Shown here one piece after another: positions 17,895-28,820 of a stretch of DNA of 30,092 nucleotides. A program made the position numbers and the translations under genes. Source of the stretch: Nemertoderma westbladi (taxonomy: Eukaryota; Xenacoelomorpha; Nemertodermatida; Nemertodermatidae); contig JAUCBJ010008980.1 in the NCBI GenBank assembly GCA_032718475.1, forward strand, positions 1 to 30,092, given 5' to 3'. Positions within the stretch are counted from its first letter, which is position 1. The number at the start of each line of letters is the position of its first letter. The notes beneath the pieces are model-generated. The model ran no database searches. It was not told the origin of the DNA and worked only from the letters and a program-made list of their open reading frames with translations.

Positions 17895-18849
17895 GATAAC
17901 GTTTCGATGGCAAAGGAAGGTAAATTATTCACAGCTGTTAATAATGACGATTTAGGTAATTGCCTGTATCGTGCTGTATCACTGGCCGCATATGGTTCTG
18001 ATTCTAACCACATAATGATATTTGATACAGTCGGGACACTTGATTCTCAGGATGATATAACCTTTCAGGAACTTGCTGACACTTTGTTATCGAAAAAACT
18101 ACCAGCAACATTCAAAAAATACGAGACGTAAAGTACTTCAGATCTTATCAAATTATGTATGGGAACCGAAACAGTCCGGGGTAGTTAATAAATTCTGGGA
18201 TAATAATAATAACGAATCAGCCAATCACGTCTTCAAACAAGCGTTCGATTGGAAGCCTCGGCCCCTGACGGAAATTGTCAAGCTTTTGATAGATGTAGTT
18301 AGGACCAAACAAAGGGATGTTTGCCGTGGGAAAGTCCGGTTATTGGAAATGGATAATATCGACTCTCGGGACGTTTTAAAAAGTTTGCAGTGGGAAAGTC
18401 CGGTTATTGGAAATGGATAATATCGACTCTCGGGACGTTTTAAAAAGTTTGCCGTGGGAAAGTCCGGTTATTGGAAATGGATAATATCGACTCTCGGGAC
18501 GTTTTAAAAAGTTTGCAGTGGGAAAGTCCGGTTATTGGAAATGGATAATATCGACTCTCGGGATGTTTTAAAAAGTTTGCAGTGGGAAAGTCCGGTTATT
18601 GGAAATGGATAATATCGACTCTCGGGATGTTTTAAAAAGTTTGCAGTGGGAAAGTCCAAGTGGGAAGGAATGGATGGGGTAACAAGAACTAATCATTTAA
18701 TTAAAATGCAGACCTATAAACTTACAAAAACTCAGATCGTTACCTCAATGGATGGAAAGTTAGCAACTGTTGACCCCAAACCTTCTGCAGGAAAGAAGCC
18801 AGGACAGCGTAGGAGAAAACGAGCGGTTCGGTGCATTTCTTCTCGTTAA
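17895..18849 (+). pseudogene. OTU-like cysteine motif fused to a MULE-like transposase tail, broken and expanded
   Basis: The frame from ATG 17907 contains G-N-C-L-Y-R-A-V-S-L-A, resembling the catalytic Cys box of OTU-family proteases, and ends at 18131. In a second frame (to 18420), N-E-S-A-N-H-V-F-K-Q and W-K-P-R-P-L-T-E-I match, from memory, the region after the catalytic core of MULE-like transposase proteins. A third frame (18646-18849) gives S-M-D-G-K-L and A-G-K-K-P-G-Q-R-R-R-K-R, the usual basic C-terminus of the same proteins. The catalytic core between the OTU and post-core parts is missing, so a large internal deletion or a spliced exon set is likely. An acceptor-like TTTTTAG precedes 17888. 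Confidence 0.55.
18326..18660 (+). repeat. 64-bp tandem repeat inside the transposase-like pseudogene
   Basis: Five full copies start at 18326, 18390, 18454, 18518 and 18582, with a partial sixth at 18646. Each begins GTGGGAAAGTCC and ends AAAAAGTTTGC(A/C). The copies are nearly identical; the last two share GGATGTT for GGACGTT. As 64 is not a multiple of three, each copy shifts the frame, so the expansion destroys the coding sequence. Its last copy runs straight into the surviving transposase tail. Confidence 0.95.
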
Positions 18850-19298
18850 CTCAGTAATCTTGCATTTCTCGTTCACCCCCATTGTTATTCACTTTTATTT
18901 GCAATTATATAATTAATTATTATACAGTAGCATCGTAATGCTAAAAATAACTACATAAATGTTAACTAACTGTACAACATCCATTAATAAATACTTCAAT
19001 AAATTTTTCGATTCAATTTTGTTATTTCAATAATTCGCCAAGATGGAATTTGCTTCTAGCCCCCCCCCCCCCCCCCCCCCCCCATCCCCCCCCTCTCTCA
19101 CCCCCCTTGGAATAATTCAATTAATTACTGTATAAAATCTGAACACCACATATTTATTAAATAACAATCATTCACAATAAATGAAAAAAAAAATGAAAAA
19201 ATGTCTTAATTATAACTACAGTATGTAGTGTACATGTACAATATTAAATATGTGCAATGTAGATATAAAGCGCTACTTTTTACATAAAGATGTCACCC
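18850..19298. other. AT-rich spacer with 24-nt poly-C tract
   Basis: No gene seen. It contains C24 at 19060-19083, followed by further C and CT runs to about 19108, then AT-rich sequence up to the minisatellite. Confidence 0.6.
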
Positions 19299-22200
19299 GT
19301 TATGGCAACTACAGCATCTGTTGTGGCAATTATTTACTCCGTTGTGGCAACTATAGCATCTGTTGGGGCGATTATTTCCTCAGTGTGGCAACTATAGCAT
19401 CCGTTGTGGGGATTGTTTCCCCCGTTGTGTGCAACTATAGCATCTGTTGTGGCGATTGTTTCCCCCGTTGTGGCAACTATAAATCCGTTGTAGCGATTGT
19501 TTCCCCCGTTGTGGCAACTATAGCATCTGTTGTGGCGATTGTTTCCCCCGTTGTGGCAACTATAGCATACTGGCATCCGTTGAGGCGATTGTTTCCCCCG
19601 TTGTGGCAACTACAGCATACTGGCATCCGTTGAGGCGATTGTTTCCCCCGTTGTGGCAACTATAGCATACTGGCATCCGTTGAGGCGATTGTTTCCTCCG
19701 TTGTGGCAACTATAGCATCCGTTGTAGCGATTATTTCCCCCGTTGTGGCAACTATAGCATCTGTTGTGGCGATTGTTTCCCCCGTTGTGGCAACTATAGC
19801 ATCTGTTGTGGCGATTGTTTCCCCCGTTGTGGCAACTATAGCATCTGTTGTGGCGATTGTTTCCCCCGTTGTGGCAACTATAGCATCTGTTGTGGCGATT
19901 GTTTCCCCCGTTGTGGCAACTATAGCATCCATCCGTTGTGGCGATTGTTTCCCCCGTTGTGGCAACTATAGAATCCGTTGTGCGATTGTTTCCCCCGTTG
20001 TGGCAACTATAGCATCTGTTGTGGCGATTGTTTCCCCCGTTGTGGCAACTATAGCATCTGTTATGGCGATTGTTTCCCCCATTGTGGCAACTATAGCATA
20101 CTGGCATCCGTTGAGGCGATTGTTTCCCCCGTTGTGGCAACTATAGAATCCGTTGTAGCGATTATTTTCCCCGTTGTGGCAACTATAGAATCTGTTGTGG
20201 CGATTGTTTCCCCCGTTGTGGCAACTATAGCATCTGTTGTGGCGATTGTTTCCCCCATTGTGGCAACTATAGCATTCTGGCATCCGTTGAGGCGTTTGTT
20301 TCCCCCGTTGTGGCAACTATAGAATCCGTTGTAGCGATTATTTCCCCCGTTGTGGCAACTATAGCATCTGTTTTGGCGATTGTTTCCCCCGTTGTGGCAA
20401 CTATAACATCTGTTGTTGCGATTGTGTCCCCCGTTGTGGCAACTACAGCATATGTTGTGGCGATTGTTTCCCCCGTTGTGGCAACTATAGCATCTGTTGT
20501 GGCGATTGTTTCCCCCGTTGTGGCAACTACAGCATATGTTGTGGCGATTGTTTCCCCCGTTGTGGCAACTATAACCACCGTAGTGGCGATTGTTTCCTTC
20601 GTTGTGGCAACTATAGCATCCGTTGAGGCGATTGTTTCCCCCGTTGTGGCAACTATAGCATTTGTTGTGGCGATTGTGTCCCCCGTTGTGGCAACTATAG
20701 CATCTGTTGTGGCGATTGTTTCCCTCGTTGTGGCAACTATAACCTCCCGTAGTGGCGATTGTTTCATCCGTTGTGGCAACTATAACATCTGTTGTGGCGA
20801 TTGTTTCCCCCGTTGTGGCAACTATAGCATACTGGCATCCGTTGAGGCGATTGTTTCCCCCGTTGTGGCAACTATAGCATACTGGCATCCGTTGAGGCGA
20901 TTGTTTCCTCCGTGTGGCAACTATAGAATCCGTTGTAGCGATTATTTCCCCCGTTGTTGCAACTATAGCATCTGTTGTGGCGATTGTTTCCCCCGTTGTG
21001 GCAACTATAGCATACTGGCATCCGTTGAGGCGATTGTTTCCCCCGTTGTGGCAACTACAGCATACTGGCATCCGTTGAGGCGATTGTTTCCCCCGTTGTG
21101 GCAACTATAGCATACTGGCATCCGTTGAGGCGATTGTTTCCTCCGTGTGGCAACTATAGAATCCGCTGTAGCGATTATTTCCCCCGTTGTGGCAACTATA
21201 GAATCTGTTGTGGCGATTGTTTCCCCCGTTGTGGCAACTATAGCATCTGTTGTGGCGATTGTTTCCCCCGTTGTGGCAACTATAGCATCTGTTGTGGCGA
21301 TTGTTTCCCCCGTTGTGGCAACTATAGCATCTGTTATGGCGATTGTTTCCCCCATTGTGGCAACTATAGCATACTGGCATCCGTTGAGGCGATTGTTTCC
21401 CCCGTTGTGGCAACTATAGAATCCGTTGTAGCGATTATTTTCCCCGTTGTGGCAACTATAGAATCTGTTGTGGCGATTGTTTCCCCCGTTGTGGCAACTA
21501 TAGCATCTGTTGTGGCGATTGTTTCCCCCATTGTGGCAACTATAGCATACTGGCATCCGTTGAGGCGATTGTTTCCCCCGTTGTGGCAACTATAGAATCC
21601 GTTGTAGCGATTATTTCCCCCGTTGTGGCAACTATAGCATCTGTTTTGGCGATTGTTTCCCCCGTTGTGGCAACTATAACATCTGTTGTTGCGATTGTGT
21701 CCCCCGTTGTGGCAACTACAGCATATGTTGTGGCGATTGTTTCCCCCGTTGTGGCAACTATAGCATCTGTTGTGGCGATTGTTTCCCCCGTTGTGGCAAC
21801 TACAGCATATTTTGTGGCGATTGTTTCCCCCGTTGTGGCAACTATAACCACCGTAGTGGCGATTGTTTCCTTGTTGTGGCAACTATAGCATCCGTTGAGG
21901 CGATTGTTTCCCCCGTTGTGGCAACTATAGCATACTGGCATCCGTTGAGGCGATTGTTTCCCCCGTTGTGGCAACTATAGCATACTGGCATCCGTTGAGG
22001 CGATTGTTTCCCTCGTTGTGGCAACTATAGCATCCGTTGAGGCGATTGTTTCCCTCGTTGTGGCAACTATAGCATCCGTTGAGGCGATTGTTTCCCTCGT
22101 TGTGGCAACTATAGCATACTGGCATCCGTTGAGGCGATTGTTTCCCCCGTTGTGGCAACTATAGCATACTGGCATCCGTTGAGGCGATTGTTTCCCTCGT

Positions 22201-24749
22201 TGTGGCAACTATAACCTCCCGTAGTGGCGATTGTTTCATCCGTTGTGGCAACTATAACATCTGTTGTGGCGATTGTTTCCCCCATTGTGGCAACTATAGC
22301 ATACTGGCATCCGTTGAGGCGATTGTTTCCCCCGTTGTGGCAACTATAGAATCCGTTGAGGCGATTGTTTCCCCCGTTGTGGCAACTATAGAATCCGTTG
22401 TAGCGATTATTTCCCCCGTTGTGGCAACTATAACATCTGTTGTTGCGATTGTGTCCCCCGTTGTGGCAACTACAGCGTATGTTGTGGCGATTGTTTCCCC
22501 CATTGTGGCAACTATAGCATACTGGCATCCGTTGAGGCGATTGTTTCCCCCGTTGTGGCAACTATAGAATCCGTTGTAGCGATTATTTCCCCCGTTGTGG
22601 CAACTATAGCATCTGTTTTGGCGATTGTTTCCCCCGTTGTGGCAACTATAACATCTGTTGTTGCGATTGTGTCCCCCGTTGTGGCAACTACAGCATATGT
22701 TGTGGCGATTGTTTCCCCCGTTGTGGCAACTATAGCATCTGTTGTGGCGATTGTTTCCCCCGTTGTGGCAACTATAACCACCGTAGTGGCGATTGTTTCC
22801 TTGTTGTGGCAACTATAGCATCCGTTGAGGCGATTGTTTCCCCCGTTGTGGCAACTATAGCATTTGTTGTGGCAATTGTGTCCCCCGTTGTGGCAAATAT
22901 GCATCTGTTGTGGCGATTGTTTCCCTCGTTGTGGCAACTATAACCTCCCGTAGTGGCGATTGTTTCATCCGTTGTGGCAACTATAACATCTGTTGTGGCG
23001 ATTGTTTCCCCCATTGTGGCAACTATAGCATACTGGCATCCGTTGAGGCGATTGTTTCCCCCGTTGTGGCAACTATAGAATCCGTTGAGGCGATTGTTTC
23101 CCCCGTTGTGGCAACTATAGAATCCGTTGTAGCGATTATTTCCCCCGTTGTGGCAACTATAACATCTGTTGTTGCGATTGTGTCCCCCGTTGTGGCAACT
23201 ACAGCGTATGTTGTGGCGATTGTTTCCCCCGTTGTGGCAACTATAGCATCTGTTGTGGCGATTGTTTCCCCCGTTGTGGCAACTACAGCATATGTTGTGG
23301 CGATTGTTTCCCCCGTTGTGGCAACTATAACCACCGTAGTGGCGATTGTTTCCTTCGTTGTGGCAACTATAGCATCCGTTGAGGCGATTGTTTCCCCCGT
23401 TGTGGCAACTATATCATTTGTTGTGGCGATTGTGTCCCCCGTTGTGGCAAATATAGCATCTGTTGTGGCGATTGTTTCCCTCGTTGTGGCAACTATAGCC
23501 TCCCGTAGTGGCGATTGTTTCATCCGTTGTGGCAACTATAACATCTGTTGTGGCGATTGTTTCCCCCGTTGTGGCAACTATAACCACCGTAGTGGCGATT
23601 GTTTCCTTGTTGTGGCAACTATAGCATCCGTTGAGGCGATTGTTTCCCCCGTTGTGGCAACTATAGCATTTGTTGTGGCAATTGTGTCCCCCGTTGTGGC
23701 AAATATGCATCTGTTGTGGCGATTGTTTCCCTCGTTGTGGCAACTATAACCTCCCGTAGTGGCGATTGTTTCATCCGTTGTGGCAACTATAACATCTGTT
23801 GTGGCGATTGTTTCCCCCATTGTGGCAACTATAGCATACTGGCATCCGTTGAGGCGATTGTTTCCCCCGTTGTGGCAACTATAGAATCCGTTGAGGCGAT
23901 TGTTTCCCCCGTTGTGGCAACTATAGAATCCGTTGTAGCGATTATTTCCCCCGTTGTGGCAACTATAACATCTGTTGTTGCGATTGTGTCCCCCGTTGTG
24001 GCAACTACAGCGTATGTTGTGGCGATTGTTTCCCCCGTTGTGGCAACTATAGCATCTGTTGTGGCGATTGTTTCCCCCGTTGTGGCAACTACAGCATATG
24101 TTGTGGCGATTGTTTCCCCCGTTGTGGCAACTATAACCACCGTAGTGGCGATTGTTTCCTTCGTTGTGGCAACTATAGCATCCGTTGAGGCGATTGTTTC
24201 CCCCGTTGTGGCAACTATATCATTTGTTGTGGCGATTGTGTCCCCCGTTGTGGCAAATATAGCATCTGTTGTGGCGATTGTTTCCCTCGTTGTGGCAACT
24301 ATAGCCTCCCGTAGTGGCGATTGTTTCATCCGTTGTGGCAACTATAACATCTGTTGTGGCGATTGTTTCCCCCATTGTGGCAACTACAGCGTATGTTGTG
24401 GCGATTGTTTCCCCCGTTGTGGCAACTATAGCATCTGTTGTGGCGATTGTTTCCCCCGTTGTGGCAACTACAGCATATGTTGTGGCGATTGTTTCCCCCG
24501 TTGTGGCAACTATAACCACCGTAGTGGCGATTGTTTCCTTCGTTGTGGCAACTATAGCATCCGTTGAGGCGATTGTTTCCCCCGTTGTGGCAACTATATC
24601 ATTTGTTGTGGCGATTGTGTCCCCCGTTGTGGCAAATATAGCATCTGTTGTGGCGATTGTTTCCCTCGTTGTGGCAACTATAGCCTCCCGTAGTGGCGAT
24701 TGTTTCATCCGTTGTGGCAACTATATCATCTGTTGTGACGATTTTATCA
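19299..24749 (+). repeat. Minisatellite of 42-bp and 50-bp units (~5.45 kb, roughly 125 units)
   Basis: The basic 42-bp unit is GTTGTGGCAACTATAGCATCT plus GTTGTGGCGATTGTTTCCCCC, two related 21-bp halves sharing GTTGTGGC. A second form is 50 bp, with ACTGGCAT added after GCAT and GTTGAGGCG replacing GTTGTGGCG. Point variants (CATATG, ACCACCGTAG, ACCTCCCGTAG, TTCATCC) are shared by blocks of units, showing segmental duplication. As 42 is a multiple of three and the unit has no stop in four of six frames, frames of up to 337 codons appear on both strands. They are by-products: overlapping frames encode unrelated repeats, and 50-bp units break them. I annotate no protein here. Confidence 0.95.
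22772..24370 (+). repeat. 806-bp higher-order repeat within the minisatellite
   Basis: Segment 22772-23564 recurs at 23578-24370 with an offset of exactly 806 bp, including rare variants such as GGCAAATATGCATC (22892 and 23698). The two copies then diverge. Earlier blocks starting near 20310, 21583 and 22555 share a different variant order (offsets 1273 and 972 bp), so at least two rounds of large duplication occurred. Confidence 0.85.
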
Positions 24750-25734
24750 TCAAAATATTGGAACTGACCCAAACAGTACCCACACACAGATTTATGGAGT
24801 TATACTGAGAAACTGAAAGTACTTTGTACCGGTACCATCCTATATCAGCACATCTAGGCATGCAGAACATTAATTCAGGTTTTACTTAATTAATTAATTA
24901 ATTAATTAATTAAGTATTTAAGTCAAATATTTTCTTTCCGTTTTTCTTCACAATCTTCGTAAATTGTATTTCCAGATCTTTTCGCCACACCGTTGTGATA
25001 TGAATGAGTCCGATATAACTCCGTATTCCACCGTTTGGGTACCGTTTGGGTCCGTTTGGGGTTTTAGTCCTACGCGTTTCAGATGTAAACAACTTTCGCA
25101 GATTTAGTTGGTGCTAAAACATTAATCATTTATTAAAAACAATACAGCCTTTCTGCCTTTGCTGCAATATTTTAGTGATCTTTCTTGTTAATAGTTTATT
25201 AATAGTTAAAGTTAATTATATTAATTATAATTAATATTATTAAATAATGATACCGGTACTGTACTTATTAGTATATTACATTTAAAATATTTATTGTTTG
25301 TTTGTTACGCTAAAGGCAGAAAGGGAATGCAGGAAGAGGTACAGTACCTCTATGTACAGTACTGTTACTGCCGAATATACAGTATATGGCGAAACACTTT
25401 AACATGCCCCATACAGCCATATCTGCCTGCATATTGCTGTATTGCCCTGATTGCCAGCTGGATACAGCGAAGTTTATTACTTTATTATACCCAGACGATG
25501 AAGGAAGATGGGAAGGTGGTGGGAAGGTGGGAGGGAATCAATAAACGATGTTGTTACATTCCAATTGAAGGAAAAGAGTAGGTTACAGCGACGGCAATTT
25601 CTAACCAAAACAATAAACGATGTTGTTGACAATTTTCACCCACCGCCGAAAAATACAAGTTTCAGAATTCTTATGCAATTTTTACATATTCCATTGAATT
25701 CAGAACCCTCATAAATGCTGACATGGGCAGAAAC
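24750..25734. other. Spacer without a recognisable gene
   Basis: It contains (TTAA)n at about 24886-24912, three close copies of CCGTTTGGG at about 25030-25060 and AT-rich DNA. Small frames at 25294-25714 show no domain, signal peptide or family resemblance. AATAAACGATGTTGTT occurs twice, near 25540 and 25612. Confidence 0.5.
24886..24912. repeat. (TTAA)n microsatellite
   Basis: About seven perfect TTAA repeats. Confidence 0.9.
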
Positions 25735-25917
25735 TCCAGTACTCATTTAGCTACCATTTAAGGATACAAGAGATGCCTCGCGCCGAACCCTTCACTTCAA
25801 AGCATTCGTGACGAGACGAAAACTACCATGGCCCCCATGCTGCCATGCCGGGGTTGAACCCACACCACAACCTCCGTGAGATGTGAATTCAATATAACCA
25901 CTACACCAAGGTGGGCT
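25735..25917 (-). mobile_element. tRNA-derived SINE, minus strand
   Basis: On the minus strand from about 25917: CCCACCTTGG, then A box TGGTGTAGTGG (25898-25908) and B box GGTTCAACCCC (25850-25860) separated by 37 bp, a normal tRNA spacing. TGGTGTAGTGGTTA resembles the D-arm of tRNA-Val or tRNA-Glu. An unrelated body of about 110 bp follows the tRNA part (to about 25735), and I could not define its 3' tail. The mismatched acceptor stem argues against a functional tRNA gene. Confidence 0.65.
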
Positions 25918-26809
25918 CTGAACCAAGGTGGAACAAGTGTTAGATACAGTCAGATCAGATCAGATAACAGGATAAGGACAGACGTTTTAGCCATCCTAGT
26001 TTTGATGGAGTAACTTTTTCAAAATAACACCAGAAAGGATAAAATTAAAAAAAATCTATTTCGAAAAAATTGACATACCGGTACTGGCTACTGGCAGACT
26101 GGGTTTTGTTTTGGAGCTGCTGTGTCTGCGTGTATCTAACCTAGGCCTAACCAAAATACTAAATCGCACTACTGATACCGAAACACATAGGGTACTGACT
26201 ACTGACATAGGAACCTAGCCCTATACAGCTATAACAGTACTGCAGTATACAGGTAGGCCTATAACTTTATCAGTTTGTTTTGTTTATATGGTACCTTTTT
26301 ATAGGATAGGTACCGTAATTCGGGGTGGGGTGACTTGATACATTGAGGTGACTTGATTGATACAGCAAGTTCATGAAGTTATACTTTTTTTCTTTAACGG
26401 ATTGAGGGTGATTGCGTGATGTTATGATAAAAATTGAAATATTAGAAGATGTCTGAATAAATTGTCAATCAAATAGTAAAATAAATTTTGTCATTGCTTC
26501 GCATTTGTGATCTGATCACTAGAGCCAAAAAACTTTTATACTATATTCGAATATTAAATTATTTGAATACAACCTTATGGCGTTGGGAGTCTAATCTAAA
26601 TTCTACCTAAATTAGTTCCAGTTAATCGATTGAATTGCCGATGAATAATCAATGTCATATTGTGAAACGGTAATTTTCTTCGTTGTCTAGACTCTAGACA
26701 TAGTACATGGCGACTATCGCAGGGACAGTGAGAATGGACAAGGTGACTCCAACTGATCCAGCAGCAGCTTTAGCTGTGTCGTCAGGTTTGGCAGTAGTAG
26801 ATGGGCTAT
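25918..26809. other. Spacer without a recognisable gene
   Basis: AT-rich, with short CCGGTA, TAGGCCTA and TACAGTAC-type motifs and a near-duplicated GGGGTGACTTGATACA / GAGGTGACTTGATTGATACA at about 26326-26365. No frame, RNA fold or transposon end could be supported. Confidence 0.5.
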
Positions 26810-27043
26810 CTTCATTCGTTTCCTTTGCTTACATGATGCCATCTACCCAGGGGGGAGGCTTGAGCTTCTACGGAGCCACATTGCGGCGTTTCCTCACACT
26901 GACAGGCGCTGGAATAGATGCCTGACGGCTTCGTTGGCAGGGATACTGCGACGGAGACTCTGCAGACGCCCAATCTCGGAGATGATTGAGGTGGAGTGGG
27001 AGTCCCAGCCCCCAAGAGCCTCAAGAGCCAAGGGGGTGAAGCC
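26810..27043 (-). pseudogene. RLE retroelement, C-terminal end (downstream of the hAT insertion)
   Basis: The minus-strand frame beginning at 27043 reads P-L-A-L-E-A-L-G-G-W, I-I-S-E-I-G-R-L and H-L-F-Q-R-L-S-V, then a TGA at 26894-26896. The same frame continues with G-N-A-A-M-W-L-R-R to a TAG at 26843-26845, so the TGA is probably a mutation. These are the usual last residues of this retroelement family as I remember it. The piece is the direct continuation of the 28821-30092 reading frame, separated by the hAT element. The 8 bp GTGAAGCC at 27036-27043 is shared with the other side. Confidence 0.7.
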
Positions 27044-28820
27044 TAGTGTTGAGAACTGAATCAATTTTTACTAATTTCAGTTACAGTTACAGTTACAGTA
27101 TTCAAAGTTGTGCATTTCAGTTACAGTTACAGTTTCAGTATTACAATGTGTAACATTTCAGTTACAGTTACAGTTTCAGTATTAAAAAATTAAGCATTTC
27201 AGTTACAGTTACAGTTTTGATCCTGATAAAATGTAGTTACAGTTTCAGTTATAGATTCAATATAATTATCCCACCCAGTAAGCAGTCATTTAAATAATGT
27301 CAGTCTCATAGGCAGGGTGCAGTGCAGTCACTTGCCCACAAAATCAACCGAATCACTTGAGCAATAAAAAAAGTTATCTAAAAAAAGACGAGTCACTTTA
27401 ATATATTACAGTAATACACTAATTATAATAATGTTCATTACGAAAATGCTTCTTTATAGAGAGCTATAGGTTGTAGTTGTTGTATGAAAGAGGGCCCTCT
27501 AAAATAATGTAATTATTGTTGTTATGGTGGTTTATTTCTGGTAATTTTTCTCAATACTATCCATTACACCATTAATCATAAATATTACATAATAATATAC
27601 AACACACAAGAAGGAGAGAGAGAGAGACCAGGCCGGACCCATGTGAAGTATACAAGGCTTTATTCTGTTATATTTCACTTTGCAGTTTACCTCCACCTAG
27701 CCTGTCTGGCTTACCTTAAGGCCTGTACACATCCAACGGTACACCGCGCGGTGTGCAATATTTTTATATATTTATATTTTTTTTTATATATATATACTTA
27801 ATGCAGAATACATTCGCCTTCATAGGAACAAAATTCGCAATCGATTTGCGAGTGAGAAGACAGAATTATTAATTTTCATTGGAACAAAATTCACTAAAAT
27901 CGGAACAAAGTTCGCAAAAATAGGAAAAATGTTCGCTGTGAATTTGAACAAAATTGGCATTTTCACATATTAGGAACAAAGTTCGCGCTCCGAGCTCCGA
28001 CATTCATTTATTAAATTAATATCACCAGGCAGCAATACTCGAACTGATTATTTATATATTTGTACTTTCCTCCTGTTTCACTCTATCATACTTGAGGCCG
28101 GTAGGTCCGCTGTTAGAGACAGGATATGCAAATGCAACTAAGACTGCCTGTTCAGTAGAAGTGCAATAAATAGAAAGGTGATGTCAGGGGGGAGTGGCTG
28201 GACCTATTAGCGCTACTATAGCACTGGTTCAACCCCCAGTGACGCACTTTCTCATTTTTTCCATTTCTGAACAACTTATTACAATATCATTCATTACAGT
28301 TGCAACAGATAATAGTCTAATACTGTAGTTGAGACAGATAAACATAGGCTACAGTAATTATTATAACCATATTCTAGATCTTTCCTTCACTACTTAACTC
28401 GCCAAATCAATCACAATTGAGCTAAGTGGGCAATGGGTCTTTGGGACACTTACTACTATCAAGGTCTAAAACTATAATAATAAACAAAAATAAAAAATCA
28501 ATGTTTTAAAAATGATACCCATGTTGAAAAGTGTTATTCATTTAAATAACTATACTTTATAATATTACATACAATACTGTTTCCAATGCTCATTCATGTT
28601 AGTTGTGTGATTGAGATGAGAACTGAATCGATATTTAGTAATTTCAGTTTCAGTTACAGTTACAGTATTCAAAATTCCTAATTACAGTTTCAGTTACAGT
28701 TACAGTATTTAAAATTCGCAATTACAGTTACAGTTATAGTTACAGTATTCAAAAAATCATCCAAATCATTCAGTTACAGTTGCAGTTACAGTATAATTAC
28801 AGTTACAGTTCTCAACACTA
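27044..28820. mobile_element. Non-autonomous hAT element (1777 bp) with 8-bp target duplication
   Basis: The termini TAGTGTTGAGAACTG (27044-27058) and its exact complement (28806-28820) are flanked by GTGAAGCC on both sides (27036-27043 and 28821-28828). An 8-bp duplication and TAGNG-type ends fit hAT. Both ends are filled with CAGTTA hexamers in direct orientation (about 27075-27250 and 28645-28805), probably subterminal transposase-binding repeats. The interior encodes no transposase and contains a GAGAGAGA run near 27613, a 14-bp palindrome ACACCGCGCGGTGT (27741-27754) and several GGAACAAARTTCGC motifs (27824-27986). It interrupts a retroelement reading frame. Confidence 0.88.

Noticed and set aside
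19299-24749. CRISPR-like array
   Set aside because: The repeats are contiguous and all parts vary together; there are no unique spacers and no cas genes, and the context is eukaryotic.
19334-24808. Long frames of up to 337 codons on both strands of the minisatellite, including Cys/His-rich ones
   Set aside because: They overlap each other on both strands, follow mechanically from a 42-bp unit lacking stops in four frames, and are broken by 50-bp units. No start context, domain or codon signal supports them.
25294-25714. Two overlapping small plus-strand frames as a possible gene
   Set aside because: No domain, no signal peptide and no splice pattern. The frames run through AT-rich repeat-like sequence.
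26707-26925. 72-codon plus-strand frame at 26707-26925
   Set aside because: It overlaps the minus-strand C-terminal retroelement segment, which has recognisable motifs in the opposite direction.
28187-28260. Possible third SINE (GGTTCAACCCC B-box-like sequence)
   Set aside because: No convincing A box at the right distance, and the region is inside the hAT interior. A single motif is not enough.
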